A program made the position numbers and the translations under genes. A stretch of 5,264 nucleotides of DNA, taken from assembly GCA_002315155.1 (NCBI GenBank), contig DCFY01000146.1, positions 1 to 5,264 on the forward strand, read 5' to 3'. The notes beneath the pieces were generated by a model. That model had not been told where the DNA came from. It searched no databases and saw only the letters and a list, made by a program, of their open reading frames with translations. Origin of the DNA: Megamonas sp. UBA1792. GTDB taxonomy: Bacteria > Bacillota_C > Negativicutes > Selenomonadales > Selenomonadaceae. Positions 1 to 5,264 of the stretch are shown piece after piece. The stretch's first letter is position 1; every line of letters begins with the position of its first letter.

Positions 1-650
1 TCTGCCAGATTTTCTGCCAGTTTCATATCATTTTTCTCATTCAAACCACGACCAACACAGACAATTTTTTCAGCAATTGTTAAATCTGCCCGTTGATGAA
101 CAATCGGACAAACTGCTCCAACCACAGTTTCTATGCTTGTTTCGGCTTCAACAATACTTACACTACCCTTACGGCCCGCCTGTTTCACTGCTACTTCAAA
201 TACCCGTGGTTCAACTGTAACAACACAGCCATCACAAAGTTCTTCCGTACAAACAGCCAGTCCCCCATAAAGAAGGCGATCGGATTCTATATTTTGTGCA
301 ATAACACGAAGATCTGTTGCACTATTTACTAATCCTGTCATTCCCCACGTTGCTATTTTGGCTGCGATTTCTTTCCCACGCAACGTACCACCAATCAAAG
401 TCAAAGATGGGTTTTCTTGTGCAATTTGTTTGTAAATTGCTTCTGCATAACTTTCCGGCCAAGTATTCTTTCCTTTTAACAAATTCACATGATCTGCACC
501 ATATGCTATGATCTCATCCGTACTTATTTCCTCACTATACATCGTAGCAACTGTCACTTCTATCGACAACGCATCTGCTAGTTTTCGTCCGACACTCAAC
601 AACTGTTCTAAAAGTACAACATCTTCTGAATATACAAAGATTCCAGCCAT
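1..650 (-). CDS. etfA: Electron transfer flavoprotein alpha subunit, FixB type (3' end cut off by window edge)
   Basis: Frame translated by hand from the ATG at 650 (minus strand); 216 residues are open to the window edge with no stop. It starts MAGIFVYSED, the usual ETF-alpha beginning. ETF alpha pairs with ETF beta and carries FAD that passes electrons to or from acyl-CoA dehydrogenases. Visible parts are domain I (about 1-190), with RGKEIAAK at 91-98 and LLYGGLAV at 126-133, then VCVGRG at 197-202, which opens the FAD-binding domain II. RGKxxAAK, YGGLA and the VGRG-x-x-x-K-x-x segment match E. coli FixB (recalled, not aligned by program) better than canonical ETF alpha, which tends to have GRD-type residues there. 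Roughly the last 100 residues, holding most FAD contacts, lie outside the window. It follows etfB by 12 bases, and the RBS (AAGGGGG) overlaps the etfB stop codon, suggesting translational coupling. Family is firm; the FixB subtype is likely. Confidence 0.94.
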   Translation of the reverse strand, partial: MAGIFVYSEDVVLLEQLLSVGRKLADALSIEVTVATMYSEEISTDEIIAYGADHVNLLKGKNTWPESYAEAIYKQIAQENPSLTLIGGTLRGKEIAAKIATWGMTGLVNSATDLRVIAQNIESDRLLYGGLAVCTEELCDGCVVTVEPRVFEVAVKQAGRKGSVSIVEAETSIETVVGAVCPIVHQRADLTIAEKIVCVGRGLNEKNDMKLAENLA

Positions 651-662
651 ATTTATACCCCC

Positions 663-1442
663 TTATAACAAACCTTCTTTAGTCAAATCTGACAACAATG
701 CCGAAACCTTTTCTTCGGCTGTACCATCCTTATGAATTTCATTCTTGCGATCCATGAGATATCCACGAATTGATTTTACTTTATTTTTAGGTGTAACTTC
801 TTTTTCGGTAAGACCAAGATCTGACAACTTAAATTCCTGCACAGGTTTCTTACCAGCACCAAGAACTTGTTTTAATCCAGGAATACGTGGTTTGTTAATT
901 TCCGGCAAAAGCGTAACAACCGCTGGTAATGTCGCCGTTACATCTTCTGTACAATCACCAATTTTACGTGTAGCTGTAACCCTGCCATCCGCTATTTTCA
1001 ACTTTGCAACAAATGTCAGAACCGGAATTCCCAGCATAGCTGCCACACGTGGTCCAACCTGCTGCCCATAAACATCTGCAGACCCTTCACCAAACATAAT
1101 CAAATCACAGTCACCTATTTTTTTTAAAGCTGCAGTCAGTACATTTGCCGTTACAAATCCATCAGCAATATCCGCTGCTGCATCATTTACCCAATAACCC
1201 TTACCTGGTCCGCGAGACAAAGCATCCTTCAACGATTGTTTTACTTTACTATTACCAAATGTCAGCGAGGTTACCGTGGCATTTTCTTGCTTATCTGCCT
1301 GCAGTACCGCTTCTTCAATAACCGTTTTATCATATTCACTAATTTTCCCTTTCGCCCGGCTCATGTCTAACAAAAGACTTCCCGGAACGATTTTTATATC
1401 TTGTTCATCCAAAACCCATTTATAGCAAGCAATTATATTCAT
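663..1442 (-). CDS. etfB: Electron transfer flavoprotein beta subunit, FixA type
   Basis: 259 residues, close to E. coli FixA (256). ETF beta forms a heterodimer with ETF alpha and carries AMP in ordinary ETFs or a second FAD in electron-bifurcating ones. Family features are CYKWVLDEQDI at 6-16, KISEYD at 33-38, LSRGPG at 75-80, GEGSADVYGQQVG at 118-130 and LPAVVTLLPEINKPRIPG at 172-189, followed by GAGKKPV at 195-201. CYKxVxDEQDI, the LSRGP segment and the SxDxYxQQVG segment track E. coli FixA rather than mitochondrial-type ETF beta. The usual ETF-beta signature before LPAVVT (R-x-x-D/E-G/D/E-G/D/E) reads R159-K-I-G-D-C here, so it departs from the pattern as I remember it. RBS GGAGGAG at 1453-1459 is 10 bases from the ATG. 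An 84-base gap with a strong hairpin separates it from the upstream crotonase. FixAB pairs serve enoyl-CoA reduction (carnitine) or nitrogen fixation; here the neighbours argue for acyl-CoA metabolism. Confidence 0.95.
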   Translation of the reverse strand: MNIIACYKWVLDEQDIKIVPGSLLLDMSRAKGKISEYDKTVIEEAVLQADKQENATVTSLTFGNSKVKQSLKDALSRGPGKGYWVNDAAADIADGFVTANVLTAALKKIGDCDLIMFGEGSADVYGQQVGPRVAAMLGIPVLTFVAKLKIADGRVTATRKIGDCTEDVTATLPAVVTLLPEINKPRIPGLKQVLGAGKKPVQEFKLSDLGLTEKEVTPKNKVKSIRGYLMDRKNEIHKDGTAEEKVSALLSDLTKEGLL

Positions 1443-1452
1443 TTTGCAACAA

Positions 1453-1459
1453 CTCCTCC
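1453..1459 (-). promoter_or_regulatory. Shine-Dalgarno of etfB, complementary to an upstream hairpin loop
   Basis: On the minus strand this reads GGAGGAG, 10 bases before the etfB ATG, a strong ribosome-binding site. It is listed because the wider stretch CCGGAGGA (1454-1461) is complementary at 7 of 8 positions to the loop of the hairpin just upstream (1488-1495), so access to it could depend on RNA structure. The SD is seen directly; the control is inference. Confidence 0.8.
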
Positions 1460-1465
1460 GGCTTT

Positions 1466-1517
1466 ATTTTATAGCACCACTCTTGCTCCGGGGGAAGCAA
1501 GAGCAGCACTAAAAAAT
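1466..1517 (-). repeat. Intercistronic stem-loop between crotonase and etfB
   Basis: In the minus-strand transcript the arms AGUGCUGCUCUUGCU (1510-1496) and AGCAAGAGUGGUGCU (1487-1473) pair over 15 positions around the 8-base loop UCCCCCGG. Eight inner pairs are Watson-Crick; four of the outer seven are G-U or U-G. After one more U-A pair and a single U-U mismatch the stem continues with five A-U pairs, to 21 pairs in all. On the opposite strand the four wobbles become A-C mismatches, so the fold belongs to the operon mRNA. It begins 9 bases after the crotonase stop and ends 6 bases before the etfB SD. The bases after it are AUAAAAUAAAG, not a U-tract, so it is not a standard intrinsic terminator. 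It may protect or process mRNA, or tune etfAB expression relative to the upstream genes. Confidence 0.8.
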
Positions 1518-1526
1518 TCTTTACTA

Positions 1527-2315
1527 TTAAAATTTGCCTGTAAAAGCAGGTTTGCCTTTATTTACAAAAGCATTCATACCCTCTTTTTGATCCAGCCCGC
1601 CAAAACAAGTACCAAAGATGTAGGACTCATACTGCATAGCTGTTGCCATATCCATTTCAAGACCGCGATTAATTGCATCTTTCGCAAAGCTCACAGCTGT
1701 CATACTTTTAGAAATAATCGTCTGTGCCAGCTTTTTTGCCTCTGCCAAAAGTTCTGCCTGCGGCACAACTTTTTGCACAAGACCGATACGCAAAGCCTCC
1801 TCTGCTTTAACCATATTTGCTGTATAAATCATATATTTTGCCATACCACGCCCAACAAGACGAGCTAACCTCTGGGTACCACCAAATCCTGGGATAATGC
1901 CCAAACCGACTTCCGGTTGACCAAACTTCGCGTTTTCTGCGGCAATACGAATATCACAAGCCATAGAAATTTCACAACCACCGCCAAGAGCAAAACCATT
2001 AACAGCTGCAATAACAATTTTCGGACACTGTTCAATTTTAAGAAAAACACCTTCGCCCTTTGCTGCCCACAAACGCCCCTGATTAATATTTAAGTCCTTC
2101 ATTTCCTTGATATCAGCTCCTGCAACGAAAGATTTTTCTCCTGCTCCGGTTAGAATAATGACTTTGATATTTTCCTTTGCACTTAGTTCATCAAACACCT
2201 GATCAATTTCACTCATAAGTGCATCATTCAACGCATTTAATGCTTTAGGTCGATTCAATGTAACAGTTGCAATTTCATTTTCTTCACATACTAACAAATT
2301 TTGATATTCTGACAT
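1527..2315 (-). CDS. Enoyl-CoA hydratase / crotonase family protein
   Basis: 262 residues, the normal length for short-chain enoyl-CoA hydratases, which reversibly add water to 2-enoyl-CoA (for example crotonyl-CoA) to give 3-hydroxyacyl-CoA. The crotonase fold signature spans 102-122 (IAAVNG, FAL, GGG, CEIS, MACDI). The two catalytic acids of true hydratases are present as E115 (GGGCE) and E135 (GQPEVGLG), 20 residues apart as in rat mitochondrial hydratase E144/E164. Oxyanion-hole residues should be A67 (in AGADI) and G112. GIIPGFGGTQR at 139-149 and DQKEGMNAF at 242-250 are typical of clostridial crotonases. With both glutamates, dehydration/hydration is more likely than an isomerase or thioesterase role. 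The RBS is bipartite, AAGGAG at 2329-2334 (13 bases from the ATG) and GAGG at 2324-2327 (8 bases). It ends with three in-frame stops, TAA TAG TAA. Cai and caffeate systems carry a crotonase in the same kind of setting; the acyl group used here is unknown. Confidence 0.95.
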   Translation of the reverse strand: MSEYQNLLVCEENEIATVTLNRPKALNALNDALMSEIDQVFDELSAKENIKVIILTGAGEKSFVAGADIKEMKDLNINQGRLWAAKGEGVFLKIEQCPKIVIAAVNGFALGGGCEISMACDIRIAAENAKFGQPEVGLGIIPGFGGTQRLARLVGRGMAKYMIYTANMVKAEEALRIGLVQKVVPQAELLAEAKKLAQTIISKSMTAVSFAKDAINRGLEMDMATAMQYESYIFGTCFGGLDQKEGMNAFVNKGKPAFTGKF

Positions 2316-2372
2316 AATACTAACCTCGCTCCTTTATAGTTTATCGCTAATTTATTATTTACTTTATTTGCT

Positions 2373-3917
2373 TTATTTTCCCAAGCCCATTTTTGCGGGC
2401 TGAAAAATTCTGGCATCCATTAATTTTAAGTTATCAGCAACTTTAATTTTTGCATCCATTTGATCCAGCACCTGTGTTTTCTGATCAATACCCGGTGCAA
2501 CTTCCGTCATAACAAGGCCTTCATCTCGCAGCTCAAAGACCGCCCTTTCTGTAACGAACAAAACTTTCTGTCCAATTTCCTTAGCAAATGCAGCACTAAA
2601 AGTAATTTGTTCTACTTGTGGCACAAATTTTTTAGATCGTCCTTCCTTATCGATAATCAGTTTACCATCTTCTATATGTTCTTTAAGACCACCAGCTGTG
2701 AGTGTTCCGCAAAAGACAATTTTCTTAACATTTTGTGAAATATTAATGAACCCTCCGCATCCCGGAAGTTTCACACCAAACTTACTTACATTTAGATTCC
2801 CTTCGCTATCTACCTGTGCAAGTCCCAAGCAGGATATATCCAGATTCCCGCCATCATAAAAATCAAACATATCTGCGTGGCAGATCATTGCTTCAGCATC
2901 AATCGTCGCTCCAAAACTACCTCCAGCTGCCGGAATACCACCAAACCCACCGGATTCCACCGTCATTGTAAGTGTATTACCAAAGCCTTCTTCTGCTGCT
3001 ACAGAAGCGATGCCTTCCGGCATCCCAATTCCAAGATTAACTTTATTGCCCGGTTTAAGTTCCATTGCGGCTCTACGCGCTATGATTTTTCTTTCCGTAA
3101 GTGGTAATGGTATCAATTCTCCCATTGGCACATGGACTTCACCCGTATACGATGGATTATAATACTCGCCGCTTGTCTGCAAATATTTGTCCTTATCACC
3201 AACGACTACATAATCAACCAGAAGACCTGGCACCCGAATATCCCGTGGATCAAGCGTTCCTTTCTGGGCAATGTGCTCAACTTCCGCAATGACAATTCCA
3301 CCATTTGCTTTTATCGCACCTGCTAAAGCAAAAGTTTCACAAATAACTGCTTCATGTGTCATCGTAATATTCCCAGCTTCATCCGCTACACTGCCACGAA
3401 TAAATGCAACATCCGGTTTTGGAGATTGATAAAACATATAATCTTCCCCATTGACCTGCATAATTTTAATAATATCTTCGGTTGTCTTACTATTGAGTTT
3501 ACCGCCTTCCACTCGCGGATCTACATAAGTCTTTAATCCGACCTTACTTAATATTCCCGGCTTTTTCCCAGCTGCAGCCCGCCAAAGGTGCGCAACAATT
3601 CCCTGTGGAACATTATATGCCTCAACTAAATTATCCGAAACAAGCTTGCCAAGGCGCGGTGCCAATCCATAATGACCTGCAATCACGCGCTTCAACATTC
3701 CCTGATTACCAAAGTGATTTGTTCCTCTTGTCTTACTATCACCAATCCCTGCACTAAATTGTAATGTTAGATTGCAAGGATGACCCGTCGCCAAAAATTT
3801 TTCTTCACACGCTGCCATTAAGGTTTCCGGCACATCGCAACCTGCAAATCCAACGGTTCCCAAAAAATCACCATCTCGTATCAAATCAATTGCCTTTTCT
3901 TTTGTAATGACTTCCAT
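2373..3917 (-). CDS. Short-chain acyl-CoA:carboxylate CoA-transferase (propionate CoA-transferase / YdiF family)
   Basis: 514 residues with both halves of a family I CoA-transferase fused, as in Clostridium propionicum propionate CoA-transferase (about 524) and E. coli YdiF (about 531). It moves CoA between short-chain acids through a glutamyl-CoA thioester. The N-terminal half (about 1-265) has the GFAGCDVPE loop (23-31), RGTNHFGNQGMLKR (64-77), AYNVPQG (100-106) and GTLDPRDIRVPG (220-231). The C-terminal half has VNLGIGMPEGIASVA (293-307), TVESGGFGG (319-327) with E321 as expected nucleophile, FDFYDGGNLDISCLGLAQVD (351-370), GCGGFINISQN (386-396) and EVAPGID (472-478). RBS AAGGAA at 3926-3931 is 8 bases from the ATG. 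It sits 61 bases after the dehydrogenase and 57 before the crotonase. The role inferred is to charge the incoming acid using CoA from the reduced product, which saves ATP. Substrate preference (acetate, propionate, butyrate, acrylate, 3-hydroxyacid) cannot be read from sequence. Confidence 0.93.
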   Translation of the reverse strand: MEVITKEKAIDLIRDGDFLGTVGFAGCDVPETLMAACEEKFLATGHPCNLTLQFSAGIGDSKTRGTNHFGNQGMLKRVIAGHYGLAPRLGKLVSDNLVEAYNVPQGIVAHLWRAAAGKKPGILSKVGLKTYVDPRVEGGKLNSKTTEDIIKIMQVNGEDYMFYQSPKPDVAFIRGSVADEAGNITMTHEAVICETFALAGAIKANGGIVIAEVEHIAQKGTLDPRDIRVPGLLVDYVVVGDKDKYLQTSGEYYNPSYTGEVHVPMGELIPLPLTERKIIARRAAMELKPGNKVNLGIGMPEGIASVAAEEGFGNTLTMTVESGGFGGIPAAGGSFGATIDAEAMICHADMFDFYDGGNLDISCLGLAQVDSEGNLNVSKFGVKLPGCGGFINISQNVKKIVFCGTLTAGGLKEHIEDGKLIIDKEGRSKKFVPQVEQITFSAAFAKEIGQKVLFVTERAVFELRDEGLVMTEVAPGIDQKTQVLDQMDAKIKVADNLKLMDARIFQPAKMGLGK

Positions 3918-3978
3918 GATATACGTTCCTTCCTTTCCTGCAACTTTGTCTTTTTATAAAGCCTGTACTTGCACTGTT

Positions 3979-5118
3979 TTAACGTAACAAACTGCCCGAA
4001 ATAACCATACGTTGTACTTCACTTGTTCCTTCATAAATCGAACAAATTTTAGCATCACGATACAATCGTTCTACTTTGAAGTCCTTAATATAACCGTAGC
4101 CACCATGAATCTGGATTGCCTTTGCTGTAACAAAATCTGCTGCATCCGCTGCAAACAATTTAGCCATAGCTGCTTCCTTACTGCAGGATTTCTGCATATC
4201 ATGTGCACTTGCTGCATTGTAAACCAGCAAACGTGCAGCTTCAATCTGCGTCTGCATATCCGCCAACATCCACTGAATTGCCTGCTTCGATGAAATTGGC
4301 CGACCAAATTGAACTCTTTCTTTCGAATATTTAACAGCTTCATCAAGTGCAGCCTGTGCAATTCCCAATGCCTGTGCTGCTATACCAATACGACCACCAT
4401 CCAGTGTAACCATTGCATAAACAAAACCTTTGCCTTCTTTCCCTATAAGGTTTTCTTTTGGTACACGGCAGTTTTTAAAAATAAGTTCTGTCGTATGAGA
4501 TCCCCGAATCCCCATTTTATCTTCATGCTTACCAATCTCAAATCCTGGCAGCCCTTTTTCTACAGCAAAACAGCTGATACCTTTTGTTCCTTGTGAAGGA
4601 TCTGTTAAAGCAAAAATCGTGAAGAAATCAGCTGTATCTCCATTAGTGATAAAACATTTCGTTCCATTCAATACATAAGCATCACCATCTGCTGTGGCTA
4701 TACAAGAACCCGAGGCTGCATCTGTACCTGCACCAGGTTCTGTAAGTGCAAAAGCAGCTAATTTTTTTCCTTTACATAAATCCGGCAAATATTTCTTCTT
4801 TAATTCTTCAGAACCCCATTTGTATACAGGATATGCTCCTAATGAACAATGAGCGGAATAAATAACACCCGTTGATGCACACGCTTGTGAAATCGCTTCT
4901 ACGACTAAGATATAACTTAAATAATCTGCACCAGCTCCGCCGTATTCTTCCGGATAAGGCATTCCCATATAGTCATGTTCAGCAAGTGCTTTTACTGTTT
5001 CTGCTGGATAACGATTCTCCCTGTCTAATTCGGCTGCGATTGGTTCACAATACTCTTTTGCAAATTCCCGAGCATTCTGTTGAATAAGTTGTTGTTCTTC
5101 TGTTAATGTAAAATCCAT
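3979..5118 (-). CDS. Acyl-CoA dehydrogenase (short-chain / enoyl-CoA reductase type)
   Basis: 379 residues, the usual size of soluble flavin acyl-CoA dehydrogenases, which interconvert acyl-CoA and 2-enoyl-CoA with ETF as electron partner. The start is the ATG at 5118, because AGGAGGAG lies 7 bases upstream and homology begins at MDFTLTEEQQ; an earlier in-frame ATG at 5208 would add 30 unrelated residues. Domains run N-terminal helical (1-120), beta (121-235) and C-terminal helical (236-379). The first family signature is ALTEPGAGTDAAS (124-136) and the second QIHGGYGYIKDFKVERLYRD (336-355). CFITNG (155-160) and KMGIRGS (201-207) contact flavin and substrate in relatives. The catalytic base should be E363 in IYEGTSE. 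TLDGGRIGIAAQALGIAQAALDEA (238-261) closely resembles Megasphaera butyryl-CoA dehydrogenase as I recall it. As first gene of the operon, ahead of etfBA, it is the probable FixAB partner. Chain length and physiological direction are not determinable. Confidence 0.95.
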   Translation of the reverse strand: MDFTLTEEQQLIQQNAREFAKEYCEPIAAELDRENRYPAETVKALAEHDYMGMPYPEEYGGAGADYLSYILVVEAISQACASTGVIYSAHCSLGAYPVYKWGSEELKKKYLPDLCKGKKLAAFALTEPGAGTDAASGSCIATADGDAYVLNGTKCFITNGDTADFFTIFALTDPSQGTKGISCFAVEKGLPGFEIGKHEDKMGIRGSHTTELIFKNCRVPKENLIGKEGKGFVYAMVTLDGGRIGIAAQALGIAQAALDEAVKYSKERVQFGRPISSKQAIQWMLADMQTQIEAARLLVYNAASAHDMQKSCSKEAAMAKLFAADAADFVTAKAIQIHGGYGYIKDFKVERLYRDAKICSIYEGTSEVQRMVISGSLLR

Positions 5119-5125
5119 AATAAAA

Positions 5126-5133
5126 CTCCTCCT
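5126..5133 (-). promoter_or_regulatory. Ribosome-binding site fixing the acyl-CoA dehydrogenase start
   Basis: The minus strand reads AGGAGGAG, 7 bases before the ATG at 5118. This near-perfect SD decides between that ATG and the in-frame ATG at 5208. Confidence 0.9.
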
Positions 5134-5161
5134 ATAAATTTTAATAATCAAATCATACAAA

Positions 5162-5204
5162 AAGCACTTTGAAAATATAGTTTTGTATGTATACCAAAGT
5201 ACTT
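5162..5204 (-). repeat. Inverted repeat (AAAGYACTTTG type) in the operon leader
   Basis: On the plus strand CAAAGTACTT (5195-5204) and AAGCACTTTG (5162-5171) are inverted copies with one difference. In the operon RNA this gives a 10-pair stem, AAGUACUUUG with CAAAGUGCUU, including one U-G pair, around a 23-base loop, followed by UUU and then G. Each arm is also nearly self-palindromic (AAGTACTT is a perfect palindrome), so the pair could instead be two protein-binding sites whose centres are about 33 bases, or three helical turns, apart. The stem is AU-rich with a large loop, so as an attenuator it would be weak. The repeat is seen directly; function is unknown. Confidence 0.45.
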
Positions 5205-5227
5205 GCATATTATTTGACTCTCTATAC

Positions 5228-5236
5228 TGCTATAAT
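5228..5236 (+). promoter_or_regulatory. Possible divergent extended -10 promoter element
   Basis: The plus strand reads TGCTATAAT, a perfect extended -10 (TGnTATAAT). There is no good -35 at 16-18 bases; TTGACT at 5214-5219 is only 11 bases away. If used, transcription would start near 5243 and run off the right edge, perhaps into a divergent gene that is not visible. It overlaps the -12 half of the candidate sigma-54 promoter on the other strand. In AT-rich DNA such a match can arise by chance. Confidence 0.25.
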
Positions 5237-5252
5237 GCATGTTATATGCCAA
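5236..5252 (-). promoter_or_regulatory. Candidate sigma-54 (-24/-12) promoter of the operon
   Basis: The minus strand reads TTGGCATATAACATGCA. GG (5250-5249) and GC (5238-5237) are separated by exactly ten bases, the invariant sigma-54 spacing, and the flanks fit the TGGCAY and TTGCW boxes well (TGGCAT and ATGCA). Transcription would start near 5225, leaving a leader of about 107 bases before the ATG at 5118. No good sigma-A promoter was found on this strand; the nearest attempt, TTGGCA with TATAGA, has a 20-base spacer. Activator sites would normally lie further upstream, beyond the window. If correct, an enhancer-binding protein would control the operon, as for many catabolic operons in anaerobic Bacillota. 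Confidence 0.5.
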
Positions 5253-5264
5253 CTTTTAAAAAAC

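Larger units (their letters stand above)
5119..5264 (-). other. Upstream leader/control region of the operon (no gene)
   Basis: These 146 AT-rich bases hold no convincing coding sequence. They contain the RBS, the inverted repeat at 5162-5204 and the overlapping promoter candidates at 5228-5252, which together suggest a regulatory region. The end at 5253-5264 is an A/T run on the window edge with no assignable role. Confidence 0.6.

Noticed and set aside
1466..1517. Intrinsic terminator splitting the operon before etfB
   Set aside because: The stem is followed by AUAAAAUAAAG rather than a U-tract on the transcribed strand, and ETF genes are expected to be expressed with the dehydrogenase.
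1401..1868. 155-residue plus-strand open frame opposite crotonase and etfB
   Set aside because: It is antisense to two firmly identified genes, rich in Cys/His/Phe as shadows of AT-rich genes are, and shows no recognisable family. The other plus-strand frames opposite the five genes were dropped for the same reason.
3965..3973. 9-base repeat GTACTTGCA flanking the dehydrogenase gene (also at 5199-5207)
   Set aside because: Dozens of shared 9-mers are expected by chance in a window this size, and no longer repeat surrounds it.
4071..4361. 96-residue minus-strand frame inside the acyl-CoA dehydrogenase
   Set aside because: It is an out-of-frame reading of the dehydrogenase, whose own frame has intact signatures across this stretch. 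The short minus-strand frame at 1865-2050 inside the crotonase is rejected likewise.
663..5118. Classic complete butyrate-synthesis (bcd-type) operon
   Set aside because: No thiolase or 3-hydroxybutyryl-CoA dehydrogenase is present, the gene order differs from crt-bcd-etfB-etfA-hbd, and the ETF is of FixAB type.
5119..5208. N-terminal extension of the acyl-CoA dehydrogenase from the ATG at 5208
   Set aside because: The 30 extra residues do not resemble the family, and a near-perfect SD precedes the ATG at 5118.
5221..5252. Sigma-A promoter TTGGCA...TATAGA on the minus strand
   Set aside because: The spacer is 20 bases, well beyond the usual 16-18, and the same TTGGCA is better explained by the -24 box.

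Overview
The window holds one minus-strand operon, read from high to low coordinates. Its five genes are an acyl-CoA dehydrogenase (3979-5118), a fused family I CoA-transferase (2373-3917), an enoyl-CoA hydratase/crotonase (1527-2315), a FixA-type ETF beta subunit (663-1442) and a FixB-type ETF alpha subunit that runs off the left edge (1-650). All five read cleanly, have Shine-Dalgarno sequences and are 12 to 84 bases apart. No frameshift, mobile element, RNA gene or CRISPR array is visible.

The genes point to an anaerobic member of the Bacillota. GC content is about 40 % by a rough hand count, ribosome-binding sites are strong AGGAGG types, and the proteins resemble those of short-chain acid fermenters. 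The CoA-transferase resembles propionate CoA-transferase, the dehydrogenase resembles butyryl-CoA dehydrogenases, and the crotonase has a clostridial-type DQKEGM C-terminus. Negativicutes or Clostridia are both plausible; the sequence alone does not settle it.

The gene set suggests a complete enoyl-CoA reduction loop. The CoA-transferase would activate a free acid by taking CoA from an acyl-CoA product. The crotonase would interconvert 3-hydroxyacyl-CoA and enoyl-CoA. The dehydrogenase would reduce the enoyl-CoA, or run in reverse, exchanging electrons with the FixAB pair. No thiolase or 3-hydroxyacyl-CoA dehydrogenase is present. The layout therefore resembles the E. coli ydi (ydiF-ydiO-ydiQRST) and cai/fix (carnitine) systems and the caffeate-reduction system of Acetobacterium more than a full butyrate-synthesis operon. 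The substrate is not known. FixC and FixX homologues may follow beyond the left edge.

The non-coding parts hold the more unusual signals. The leader at 5119-5264 has a good match to a sigma-54 -24/-12 promoter (GG, exactly ten bases, GC) about 107 bases upstream of the dehydrogenase RBS-supported ATG. It also contains an inverted repeat of AAAGYACTTTG type and a possible divergent extended -10. Between the crotonase and the ETF beta gene lies a long hairpin whose G-U pairs make sense only in the operon transcript. Its 8-base loop is complementary at 7 of 8 positions to the Shine-Dalgarno region of the ETF beta gene.
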